Origin: Erigeron canadensis | Lineage: Eukaryota > Streptophyta > Magnoliopsida > Asterales > Asteraceae | Reading direction: 5' to 3' | DNA length: 64,000 nucleotides | Assembly: GCF_010389155.1 (NCBI RefSeq) | Contig: NC_057761.1 | Coordinates: forward strand, 56,976,587-57,040,586 | Shown here: one piece after another, positions 13,901 through 24,875 of the stretch | How the letters are laid out: every line of letters begins with the position of its first letter | How positions within the stretch are numbered: the stretch's first letter is position 1 | Notes under the pieces: generated by a model | Seen by the model: only the letters and a program-made list of their open reading frames with translations | Database searches by the model: none | Told to the model about the DNA's origin: nothing | Position numbers and translations under genes: made by a program

Positions 13901-16900
13901 ATAAAATATGGTGATATACAGATCACCAATGCTTATAAGTGGCATATCCTTATCTACTTTAATTAACTAAAAGATATAGATGAAAATAAGTACCATGCCC
14001 TCCTTAACACGCTACTAATAACATATTTCATGCATAGATATTTAAGACACAGACATATTTCACTCTTAGCTGGTCCATAGAAGAGCTGAAGGTAACACAG
14101 CCACATTGAATCACAATAGTTACAAAAAGAAGTTGATGAAAATATAAATGCACAGCTCCAACTATAAACTATAAGTTAATTTCAAGGGGAGGCACTACAA
14201 CCAAACTTCCATATGCTTAAAGTGCAGTGATACTCATACATAATAGACCGTTATATATATTATATATGTATTAGTTTAGAATATGTCATAAGTTCGAGGT
14301 AGTCAGATGTAATTTGTAATTCTGTAAATTGATATCAATGAGAAGAGAAAACCCTAAGGGAATTCATTATCATCTTAGAATACAAAAAGGAAAAAACAAA
14401 ACAAAAATATCAAGGAAATTGATTTAAATCATTGCAGCATAAGAAAAAGATGGAATACCTGTCGTGACGGAACACTGCTGCTAAATTCCTTCTCTCCATC
14501 TTCCTCCCCAGGTATGTAAGCTAGAACAACCAAAGAGTCACCAAAGGGAGCAACTCCTGATATGAAATAGCTGGTTTGAAATGATGCTACGATATCAACT
14601 TGGTTCATGTTTGAGGTCGTAATCTGCCTATATGACCCATTGACACCTCTGGCCTGATTAGTTTTGATTGACGCGATTTTTATAGCTGTTCCCCAGCCAA
14701 TAACAAGAAGAACATCATCCTGAATATCATAGAACATGGTTTAATTGTTGCAAATATTTTTACAAATAAGAAGTAACTATTAACTAATTGTATTGCCACT
14801 CATCCACATGCATTAGTAAAATTAAAATTCTTTTTCTTGCCTGCCAACATAAGTGGGGCATTAGAAGCTCAGGTCGTGGGCTTCCTCTGGGTCTCTCAAT
14901 AAAAGTAACACGTTGATCATTAGCAGCATCATAAACTTTTACTCCAGCATCATTAGCCCACGCAATTAGACTTGTTCTCCATTTCACAGCATGGATAGGA
15001 CCTTCTCCGGAATGCAAAACCTACCAAAAGGATATTTTGTGTTATACTTTCAGAAGGTAAAGGATTGAGATATTACCTGACCTTTTTTAACTAACATAGG
15101 GTAAAGTAATAAATGACAAGACAAGATACGCAAAACATACCTGATCACGGTACCCTAACCATTTTTTTACATTAAAATATAAATTTCCAGCCAACCCACC
15201 AGCAACAAATCTCCTAGATGATTTCCTTGAATAATCTGGGTCGATTGCAATCGCCTTCATAGGGCGATGATACTCAAATTTCAGTTTCTCGTCTGTGAAA
15301 AGGCTGATAATCACAACAGACCCATCATCTGAGCAGCTTCCAATGAATTCACCATCTAAGTCAAAGCAAAGATCATTGACCGCAGCAGTATGAGCCCGGA
15401 ATTCCCTGACCTGTCAAGAACATTAGATATCTACTACTTCAAACTTCAAATATTAATCTCTGTTTTTTTAAGAAGGCCATTTACATTGTTTATGAAGGTC
15501 CAACTTGAAACATACAGAAAACAATAATAATGTGAACATTAATTACATCGCAATAAAAAGAGAGCTCGTATTAAAATGTATATTTATAAATAAAAAAAAA
15601 GAAGACCTTGCATAGATTTTCCACAAACGAAACATTCTTGTGAGATGATGGCAATATATGCTACAAGTTTTGTCATTCAAATGAAAGTATGAAACAACTA
15701 TTATACAGTAATTTACTCATTTACACAACTACTCAATGAGTAGAATTATTAGGAACCTAAAGCCACAAACTTACTTTAACACAGATGATGAAGCATGGTT
15801 ACTACAGAACTTCTATGATGAGCTCACTCTTGTGACAATTAAAAACAAAATTGATCCCAAACATGTTAATTTACATACGTAAGGTTGAAGTACCTACAGA
15901 AGACTCGAATGACTGTAAGATGGGTTAAAGTGCAATGAGCAATGTTGCTTGCAGACCTATGACAACTAAGATGAAGAAACCAAATCCCATGTCAGTCAAG
16001 CCATTGTAAGACACTATAAAGTCTGATGTGGCCATATTCGTTACAGAAAAGAGATGAAACTTGGTCCTGGCCGACTAATTAGAATTATGGGTTGCAAACT
16101 ACTCCTATAAACAATATCTTTCACATTCATGTATTAGAATGCTTTAAAAAATCTTGTATCATTTTAACACCTAGATTGGTGACTAATTCAAATTATGGGT
16201 TGCATACTACTCCAATAAACAGTACCATTCATCTTCATGTATTTGAATGCTTTGAAAAATCTTGTATGATTTTAACACTTAGATTAGTGACTAAAAAAAC
16301 AGCTTCTTTAATCAATGTCATATGTCCAAAGTTAGCCAACCAAGATGAAATGAACCAAAGATATAGCAATAACACAAATATTATTAGATTGAATCAACGA
16401 ATTAAAGATTCATCTTATTGTGTGACAGTAATATTTGCAGGATTCCCAAGATGTAATAATATCTTCCCTCACAAGGCGTATTCGTTCATATCTGAACGTC
16501 TGCTTGGCAACCTAATAACTCACTGGATGTGAGCCATAACGCATGCCACAAGGTAGAATAATTTCTTCTATCAATTCATTCTTGTATATAAAACAACTTT
16601 TTCCTTGATATACTGAAAATATTAATTCATAAGAACCCGAGATTTAGGGCATTATGTCATATAAAAAGAAGAACGGCATGATTACCTACTATACAAGAAA
16701 TTTGGGACGAAATATGGCGACTTTTATCAAGAGAAATGTTTGTATTGTTGCTTTTAGTAGATGTATAAAATCACTGGTCAATGCTAGTTTAGATAGCTTC
16801 TGATCATTCTTCTTCTAATAAATCCACAAACAGCTTCACTAAGTAAAATTGATCGCATTTTGCAGAGATCAAATACCACATCCTAATTCGGTAGGAGACT

Positions 16901-17350
16901 CAAAAACATCTAATTCTAAACTGCTGGTAAAAAAAAAACAGCAATGCAACAAACACTAGTAAATATATGACACCAATTAACCTTCAGATCTCAAATTACT
17001 AGAAAATGATCTATTAATCAACCAGAATTCCAAAATTAACCTAACCTAATCATGAAATTTATGATGATGATATAGGATACCTGATTACCGAGGAAATCAA
17101 GGATATGGACGGAACCGCCATGAGTGCCGAGAGCGATCATCCGTTCAGCGACAGCGACACAGGAAGCGGCGTCGTTTGATAACAAAGAAGGCACGGTGCC
17201 TCCCATTCGCTGATACTTCAATCTCGGCTCGTCTTCTTCTTCTTCTAAATCATCTTCTTGTTTTTCTTCTTCTTCTTCTTCTGTATCTTCTTCGCCTTCT
17301 TCTCTTTCATCGTCGCCTTCGGTTCCGTTCTCTGATGGCTTCGGAGACAT
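7942..17350 (-). CDS. VPS41: Vacuolar protein sorting 41 (HOPS complex subunit)
   Basis: A multi-exon gene of about 9.4 kb. Exon 1 (about 17350-17081) starts MSPKPSENGTEGDDEREEG, runs through an acidic tract and reads PRLKYQRMGGTVPSLLSNDAAS. The next exons encode the WD40 propeller (CSDDGSVVIISLFTDEKLKF, RFVAGGLAGNLYFNVKKWLG, HSGEGPIHAVKWRTSLIAWA, VLLVIGWGTAIKIASIKT, TSYFISGVAPFGDSLVVLAY). After these come helical clathrin-heavy-chain-repeat segments (KPDIFEFIEKHNLHDAIREK, VQLMLIDHKRAVSLLIQYRD, CDSRYFLYEYLHALLEVNPH). The last exon has a C-terminal RING-H2: CCICFDP, CHAYHLHC and a final CVMC. The order matches plant VPS41 as remembered. VPS41 is the HOPS subunit that engages Rab7-type GTPases in tethering to the vacuole. 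Exon boundaries in the middle were not all resolved. Several introns carry repeats (13811-13919, 15888-16500). No disabling change was noticed. Confidence 0.95.
13811..13919. repeat. 109-bp imperfect hairpin in a VPS41 intron
   Basis: Arms 13811-13853 and 13877-13919 are reverse complements at about 37 of 43 positions, separated by a 23-nt loop. The size and imperfect pairing fit either a short MITE or a miRNA-like precursor. The sequence alone does not separate the two. Confidence 0.6.
15888..16500. repeat. Dispersed repeat, copy 1 (VPS41 intron 1)
   Basis: About 600 bp of the first VPS41 intron are clearly similar, in the same orientation, to 23985-24460 next to the first B3 locus. Shared landmarks in order are TACAGAAGAC-CGAATGACT, CCTATGACAACTAA, TATGGGTTGCA, GAACCAAAGATATAGCAAT and TTCATCTTATTGTGTGACAG. 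This copy carries an internal tandem duplication of about 108 bp (units start at 16083 and 16191), absent from copy 2. No termini or transposase were recognised. Confidence 0.75.
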
Positions 17351-17672
17351 TGCCGGAGAAATTATGATTTTTTATTTATTGTTGTAGAGATATACAGATG
17401 ATTGAGTGATTTGAGTATATGAAGGAGGGTGGTGGTGCGGGGTTTGGTTTGTGTTGAGACCTGAGACCAACAAATTTGGGGACAGTTTCGTGTTTGGATG
17501 GGTGCGGGTTTCAACTTTCAAGTGTGTGTGTGTGTCAGAAAGGTATAAGAATAATAAATTGTATCTAAATTAATAAATGGGTTCATTTTCATAATAATTC
17601 AATTTTCATTTAAGTTTTAAAAATGTTAAATGCATTCACGAAAAGAAAAAAAAAATTATATACATTACTATA
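17351..17672 (-). promoter_or_regulatory. VPS41 upstream region
   Basis: Sequence immediately 5' of the VPS41 start codon, presumably 5' UTR and promoter. No canonical TATA box stands out by eye. A Helitron (17673-18132) begins about 320 bp upstream of the ATG and may limit the promoter. Confidence 0.4.
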
Positions 17673-18132
17673 CTAGAGAAAATATCCACGCGTTGCATCA
17701 GTGACATGATGGATGTGATATGTCATATGAGGTGATAGGTCATAGAGTATGATAGTAAATATTTTAGCCGTACGGGCTCTGCCCTCCGATTTAAAAATTC
17801 GCCGAAAGTATATCGAATGACATCTCTAATGAAAAAGCATGAAAATTTAAGAACACTCATACAATTTTTATAATTTATCGATATATGCTTTTTGAGATAA
17901 AAGATTTTGAATGATTTAGAGGAATAAAATGATTTATGAAGGAGATAGAAAAATGAGTGGCTGAGATTTGATGAGAGCGAGAAAAAATAAGTGGTTGAGA
18001 TTTAAAGGTATTATATGTATATTAGGTATTAATGTTTAAATTAGTAAATAAAAAATATGGGTAATTTAGGTAGTTCAAATCATCTTTTGAGATTTAAAAA
18101 AAAAAACAAAATGTTTTATTGGATAGTATAGA
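17673..18132 (-). mobile_element. Non-autonomous Helitron, about 460 bp
   Basis: On the minus strand the element starts TCTATACTATCC after an A and ends ...TTTTCTCTAG before a T, matching the 5'-TC...CTRR-3' rule and A|T target of Helitrons. The expected GC-rich region (GCAACGCGTGG) precedes the 3' end, but its hairpin is weak. Its internal sequence is shared with 58360-58665, inside a hAT element. There is no Rep/helicase coding capacity. Confidence 0.6.
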
Positions 18133-20230
18133 TATAGTAGATATATAGTTTTGGATTTTGGGAGTTTGTGTCAATAATTTTATAATAGAGATTATGAACT
18201 ACGAATGTAGCTAACTAAGCCAAAACGAATTATGTCTATGTAATATATGAAACCGATAAACTTTACAAAATGACCGTTTACTTAATTTTTGCTCCATGTC
18301 AGCTACCATGTAGGTCATGTGAGTTAGTTTCCCTCTCATTTTCATCCTATATATATTCCGTTTATTTTTTCTCTCCATTTATATTATTTTCTGTCCACCA
18401 CACTTTTCTCATTTCCTTCCATCACACTTTTTTCTCCTTTTCCCCATCCATTCATCTCCATGACTGCTACGTGTATTTGTACATGTATTGCATCATCTAT
18501 ATTCCAATCTAGATTCTGAATTAAACTATCATTCGTTTTCTAATTCAGGTAAAAAGTAGTACATGTATCAGTTTTAGCTTTATTGTTGAAGAGCTGTCTA
18601 GTTTGTACTACAAGGATTTGTTGTTTGATATTCACTCATAAGCACTCAAACAGTTAGAAGTGAAACATACAATGAGAGCATACAATGAGAGTTGAAGATG
18701 ATGAATCCATAGTCCAGTTGTCGAAGAATGAGTTGAGTGTAACAAAGTCAAGATTGAATGTGTTTGACAAAGTGTTGTTTATGTTGGTTGGTGTAGTAGC
18801 AATCCTAAACTTTGTCATTGTTCTACTAGTAATTTAGTTTTCCTAATTGTAATCCTAAGTTTCATGGAATGAAGCGAACAACATAATGGTTTTTTTACAC
18901 GTAATGTTAGTCAAAGTGCAACATGGGACACGAATTGACTAGTTTTAAAGTAGTGACTGACTACTGGTAGTTTATCTGGTTTCATATATTACATAGACAA
19001 AATTCTTTTTTAGTTGCGTTAGATAGACACTTTTCAAGAATGTTGTATTACATAGACATTTTGGTTTAGTTAGTTATTCTCACATGTCATAATCTCTTTA
19101 TAATATCCTAATAACCAATTAAAAAAAGAAACCATTAAAAATAGAATGACACAAAAACCTTCCTTAAAGTCGACACATCCATCTTAGGGCTTTCACATCA
19201 CTATGAGTCTATAACACAGATACCTCAGGTTTTAAAGCCTTATAGCTTGTTGACCAGTTGGGCGGAACTACCTTATGATTAGGGGTAGTTTGTGCTATGG
19301 GTCCCCTATGTCCATGTAGTATAGTTTTCTTTTGAAATACATTTATTTTTATTGGTGCTACTCGTCAACAAAATTTGGGATATCAGTCAATTTTGATAAC
19401 TTTAAACTTTTTAAAGAATTTATAGTAACAATTTATAGAGATGTATTTGAGTAATTAAATAGAAAATAAAGACTAAAAAAGTGGTAAACTCGTATAAAAT
19501 GTTAAAAATAACGAAAAAATCTTTAAAAAACGCTTAAAAATCTTAGCAATTTAGTCGTTAACATTACTTTACACGGATATAAGACTAGTGTTAAAAAATT
19601 TGTGTTACGGATCCCTTATATTTCTAGTTCTGTCACTGGTTGACCCAACAACCATTAGCCATGCATTAAACTATCTGCATCAGTTCAGAATATCCTTCTA
19701 ACAAACATCCTAATCAACATGTTACGTCAGCTTTTCATCCATCCTTCCCACAAACACATTTTACCCACAACAATACTATATTCATCCATCTTACAAACAA
19801 CCATATAAATTCCAAAGTAACTTTTGTCTTTTACCTTTATCTCTCTTCATTATTCACAATCCTTCTCTACAAACAACCATGGATGGATATCATCCATGTC
19901 ACCACCCACATCAATAGTCTTCCTACAAACACCCTCCATGTCATCACAAATTTCTTATGGACATCCTTGTTGTGGATGGTCTTAGGCATATTCTTATGTT
20001 TACTTTTGCAACTTCGAAAAGGTACTATTTTAAAGTATGACAAAATGAAGTTAGTATTTTTGGTGTAATTTAGAGTATATTATATGGGAAAATGATGGGT
20101 GTTGTACCCAACCTTACTTATTACACACACAAAAATCCCTCATGATTTTACATTTTAACCCTTAAATTTATATATGTATCAAAAATGCCTCCTGATTTTC
20201 AACATGGTTGTACCTAACATTTTTTTTTTG
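18133..20230. other. Repeat-rich spacer without a recognisable gene
   Basis: About 2.1 kb of AT-rich DNA. Pyrimidine-rich stretches (18330-18450) and ACAAAC/CATCC-rich sequence (19670-19930) look like decayed transposable elements. Small ORFs, such as that at 19883, consist of this low-complexity sequence and have no domain signature. Confidence 0.4.
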
Positions 20231-20448
20231 AACATTCAGTCGGAACACGACATCGGAGAAACCTCACCGTAAATGGTGAAGCCTTGCACATATCCTAGAC
20301 AACGAGATGGTTGACCATGGGCTATTACAAGTATTCAGGGAACCATAGGGGAGGAAAACTAAGCCACCTGAAGACACAACACTTAAATTGGGGTAAACCT
20401 TGCCCCCTCTAGCTTCGAACCCAGGACCTCTGGATACAAAGCCTTAAT
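20230..20448 (-). mobile_element. SINE-like element, copy 1
   Basis: On the minus strand it has a box B-like GGGTTCGAAG, then CCTTGCCCCC-type sequence, and a downstream block (AAGTGTTGTGTCTTCAGGTG, then a TTTTCCTCC motif). The same block recurs at 29965-30175 (minus) and 46450-46610 (plus), so these are three members of one tRNA-derived SINE-like family. This copy abuts the fold-back element at 20451. Confidence 0.55.
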
Positions 20449-20450
20449 AT

Positions 20451-20737
20451 GGGGATATCATACGTACAGCTCGCTGTACGTATGTTGTTGTACGTATGTT
20501 GGGTACAACCACCAATGGTTTCACAGCTGTTGTACGTATGTTGGGTACAACCACCAATGGGTTCACAGCCCAGCGGTATCCCAAGTCCTTCTAGTCCTTC
20601 TATGAAGGACTTGGGATACCGTTGGGCTGTGAACCCATTGGTGGTTGTACCCAACTTTTTACGTGTACTCTTACGTGAACCAATACGTCCACGTGAACCT
20701 TTTTTCGTATACCAACAGCTGTACGTATGATATCCCC
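20451..20737. mobile_element. Fold-back element with nested inverted repeats
   Basis: The outer arms 20451-20471 and 20717-20737 are perfect 21-nt reverse complements (GGGGATATCATACG...). The inner arms 20540-20591 and 20604-20655 are 52-nt reverse complements with one mismatch and a 12-nt loop. A 42-bp direct duplication (units from 20487 and 20529) lies in the left half. The long stem explains the overlapping ORFs on both strands here. It lies about 130 bp upstream of the apparent 5' leader of the B3 gene at 22.4 kb. Confidence 0.8.
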
Positions 20738-20869
20738 GTATTTTATTTGTCGTTGAAAAACAATTCGTATGTATATCCTCAAAAAGTGCAAACATGCTTT
20801 TCGTGCTTCTTTCCCAAAACTGAATAAAAACAAAGCATCAAACTGACCAAAAGGAATTTGGCCTTATCT

Positions 20870-22425
20870 TGTTCCGATCAAAAGTTCAAAATTCAAGTTT
20901 CTCAGTTCTTTATCTCCCTCTTTCAAAATCAAAATAGAATGAAGTAGGGCTTCTTTTGAAGATTTTTTTCTACCATTAATTAATTGTGGGTGAGTTTCTC
21001 TTTTCATCTAACTTTAACCTTTTGTTTTGTTTCCCGCCAAAAATCATAGCATGTTAATCTTTGAGTAATTCTAACATCTTGAAGTTGTAAAATTGATTTA
21101 ATTCTTAGCTCATTCATTCTTTTCATGAATAGTTTTAAAGCTGAATTTTAGGATGAAAGGTGTTTAATGACTTTAATCTCAAGTCAAATGCTGACTGGCA
21201 TGTTCAAATGATGTGTCTGTAGTGGGATGAAAAGACAATGCGGCGTTGTCGTCGTAGATAATGTTTACCACACTCGATGCTCTTATGCCTAAGGCCCTAA
21301 ACCACTTGATTTTATAAATATAGATGTTTTACTTTAAAAAAAAAAAAAAAAAAACTATGCAAATTGTGAGACAGTAGTATGACAGAAAAAGAAATGAGCA
21401 CAAGAGGGGTTGAACATAAACCAACCATCTATGTAGGTAAAGACTCATGAAAGATTAAAAGACTGCCTGGGCCTATTCAAATAACTAAACCTGTCAAAAG
21501 TAGACCATATCTGTTTATGTGATTGTTGTTTCTTTTCATAAATGTAACCAACCCCGATGTAGATATCCAAAACAAAACTTATTCTGACAAAGATTTTTTA
21601 CGTGCCCTGTCTTCCCAAACAGGTTTTTTAATATTAAACCTCATTAATGTCTGTTTTCTTTTTTCCTTTTGTATCTGCTTATTCCGTACATATACTCTGT
21701 TTGAAATTATGATTCCTTACCAGCTTTTATCAATACCCATTTCTTCTCCACAAAATTCATTTGGATTTTTTCTTCAAGTTTATTTTCTTTCCATTGGTGA
21801 GTCATTTTACCTTATTTTTATTACGTTTTATTTTATTTTGTTACTGAACTATATGCTTATGAACTTGTTGAGTTTCTGGTTACACTTTTAAGATATTATA
21901 TATAGCCTAGTCGTGACAATCCCTTCATAGAAGGACTGTAATGGGAATCTTGCAATGAGGGATTTGTCTTGGGGAGATCGACGTCCAAGTCTTAATAATT
22001 ATCGGGTTTTACCATTAATTCCTCGCCATGCCTATGGGCGGGCGGGCTAATGGGTTACCGGATCGTGGGACTAACGGGACTTGGCTCAATGGCTCTTTCT
22101 GAGTGGGTTGGGGCAGCCGGCGGTAGCCTTTAGCCATTGGGTTACCCCGGATGGAGTTTTGGCTATAAAGTATAAACTATAAAGTGTTTAGTGGCGGTTA
22201 AAAAAGAAGGTAGCCTAGTTGTGGAAATACCCAGTTAGGTCATGTACATAGTCAAAAACTTGTCTTGTTTGTTTCATATAGTGATTAGATATAAAGAGAA
22301 CATTTCTGGTATGGTATTAATGGCATTTTGTGTTTGATCTGATAAAAAGTTCATCGGAACAAAATAATGAAATATGTTTCTAAAGTTATTTTCTAATTTT
22401 TATGTTTAGTATGCAGGCAGCCACA
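20870..22425 (+). promoter_or_regulatory. Probable 5' leader and intron of the first B3 locus
   Basis: Sequence upstream of the first B3 ATG. A pyrimidine-rich leader-like stretch (20890-20990) and the absence of coding signal suggest a 5' UTR with a long intron. The stretch from 21904 to 22230 is noticeably more GC-rich than its surroundings and is bracketed by near-identical TAGCCTAGT-GTG blocks, so it may be an inserted element. The promoter position is inferred, not seen. Confidence 0.35.
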
Positions 22426-23714
22426 ATGTCGTCATGCCAGAACCCAAGTAACTTCTACGTATTCATCACCTCCAGTACCTCTTCGCAAGCAGCCTTGTGA
22501 GTTCCCTTTCTTTTTTACCCTCTTCGCCATCTTCCAAATTTTGACATTTAAAGCCGGCATAACTATCTGGAACTAAACTGTTTATCTTGACTAATTGTGA
22601 GCTTATCCCTTTGCTTTCTATAGACAATGCTAACAACGTAGTTCTTTACTTAAAGTTGTCAAGCCAACGATTATGAAGTCTATCTTATGCTTAACAATAC
22701 ATGTCTATTATGAACAGATAGTTCCCATCGACTTTACCAAAGAACATGTGAAGCAGATCTTGTTGACTGTTTCAGATAACAAGACTTGGCCTATGCATTG
22801 GATGCTGTCTGACAACGGCAGGTTGACGCTCCAAAAGGGTTGGGCGGAATTTGCAGAGCATTATTGCATAAAGACTGGACACTTGCTGCTCTTCATCTAT
22901 CAGGGAGGTTTCACTTTTCATGTTAGAATATGTGATCTGAGCAGTTGTAAGATAAATTATGAGTGCTTTCCACAGGGAATCAATCAATCTGTGTGCATGA
23001 CAGAAAAAGCGGTCTCAAAAACATCAGGATTGGTAATGCTTCCCAATTTGAATCATTTCATATCATATCATTCTGTAGTTGTTTTAATATATGTTGTAGA
23101 TGTTAATATATCATATATGTATGAACTTGCTATGTATCACCCAAATCAAACATTTAAGATCTAAATAAACTAATCTTTTATTTCCCTCATAGTCTGCCTC
23201 TGTGATGCCATTATGCTGGAAGCCAAGTAACTTCTACGTATACATCACCTACGACAGCCTTTACCCAAGCAGCCTTGTGAGTTCCTTTTCTCTTTTACTC
23301 TCTTCACTATATCCTTAAATTTTCCACATTTTATATCATTAATTCATGTAACTATACCTATATCTAAACGGATATATAACCAGACAGAAAGTTTTTGTTT
23401 TAACAATACCTGTCTTCAATGAACAGAGAATGCCCATGGAGTTTACCAGCAAACATGGGGAACATATTCTGTCTGCAAATGTCTCACTGATTGTTTCAAA
23501 TGGCGAGACTTGGCGAATGGACTGGATGATATCTGGCAACGGCCAGCTATGGCTCCAGAAGGGTTGGCCAAACTTTAAGAAGCATTACGACATAAAAATT
23601 GGACACTTGCTGTTCTTTAGTTATCAGGGAAATTCAACGTTTCATGTTCAAATATTCGACGGAAGCAATTGTGAGATAAATTACCTTCTTCAAGAAATCG
23701 ATATGTTATGTTAG
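22426..23714 (+). pseudogene. REM-like B3-domain gene (two B3 units), frameshift in exon 1
   Basis: Four exons: 22426-22496, 22718-23032, 23193-23276 and 23427-23714. Exons 1+2 and 3+4 each encode one B3 DNA-binding unit; landmarks are NFYVFIT, VPIDFTKEHVKQILL, WMLSDNGRLTLQKGW and GHLLLF, then NFYVYITYDSLYPSSL, MPMEFTSKHGEHIL, WLQKGWPNFKKHYDIKIGHL and FHVQIFDGSNCEINY. Exons 2, 3 and 4 join in phase 0. Exon 1 is 71 nt, whereas the matching exon in the B3 loci at 43.1 and 47.8 kb is 72 nt. A one-base deletion near 22475 therefore breaks the frame into exon 2. An intact product would need another start, for example inside exon 2 or the Met in exon 3. B3/REM proteins are plant nuclear DNA-binding proteins, often expressed in reproductive tissue. 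Not all splice sites are proven. Confidence 0.75.
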
Positions 23715-23984
23715 TTACTCTTTAGAAAGCTGACCATTTTGCCGAAATTATGTTGTAATCGTTAAATTTGAAGGGTTAAATCTTGTTAATACTTTAGTAT
23801 TGTAGTGATACAATGAGTATTTGCCTTCAATTTCTTTAATTGATTTGCATTTACACACTCTTATCTGTTTTGTTGACTTTTTAGTTCACTTGGACCAATT
23901 TTTGTCAACCCAAAACTGACATGAATTCTTCAAAGTGTGTGTTACTAATATAACTTTTGTGGGTACATCAAACCACATGTCGAT

Positions 23985-24460
23985 TTACATACAGAAGACC
24001 CGAATGACTATAATATGGGTTACGCTGCAATGAGGAATGTGGCTTGCATACCTATGACAACTAATATGAAGAGATATTAAATCACACGTCAGTCAACCCA
24101 TCGTAAGACTATTCGAAGTCTGAAATGGCCATTTTTGCTACAGAAAGTACATGAACCTCGGTCCTAATCGGCTAATTAAAACTATGGGTTGCACGCTATT
24201 CCTATAAACAGTATCATTCACCTTCATGTAATTGAGTGCTTTGAAGTTTGAAATATCTTGTACAATTTTAAGACTTGGATTAGCAACTATGAGAACAGCT
24301 TCGTTACTCAATGTCATATTCCAAAGTAAACCAACCAAGATGACATGAACCAAAGATATAGCAATGACACAAACATTATTACATCGGAATGAACAATTGA
24401 AGATTCATCTTATTGTGTGACAGCAATATTTGCGTGATTCACATGTAATAATATCTTCTC
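23985..24460. repeat. Dispersed repeat, copy 2 (downstream of first B3 locus)
   Basis: This sequence is similar to the VPS41 intron-1 block at 15888-16500 over almost its full length, without the 108-bp internal duplication. The right part (TTCATCTTATTGTGTGACAG-CAATATTTGCGTGATTC) is especially well kept. It has no coding capacity. Confidence 0.75.
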
Positions 24461-24875
24461 TGTTGGGATGTATTCAAACCTTCACCACGTCACAATTTTC
24501 ACAAATAAGGGATAACGGCGCTAAACTGCCAATGTATAGCATATTCATACAAATCCTGAAGATCTTCAAAAAGTCAAATTCAGACTCTCGTTTAGCCAAC
24601 TTAAATCAGCAGCTAATACTCCATTAATGGTCTTCTAATTGTGATAAAGTCCAGGACTAATACAGTTTGGGCCCAAAAGACTGGTCTTAACTCTAACAAT
24701 GTTAGTTTTGACTGACCCCAACCAAAAACCGATCCTAATTAGCCCAGCCCAAATCATATTTACCCCTGTACGGCTGTAGTACTGTACGAAGATAGAGAGA
24801 CTAATTCTGACCATTCTACGCAAAAAGGGTTTTTTAACTAATCCAAAGTGCTTGTTTGTTTTGATTGTAGAGTAA

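Noticed and set aside
16092..16532. 146-codon plus-strand ORF in VPS41 intron 1
   Set aside because: It runs through the 108-bp tandem duplication of a dispersed repeat and is not preserved in the second copy.
20409..20833. Overlapping ORFs on both strands of 60-128 codons
   Set aside because: They arise from the near-perfect inverted repeats of the fold-back element; no domain was seen.
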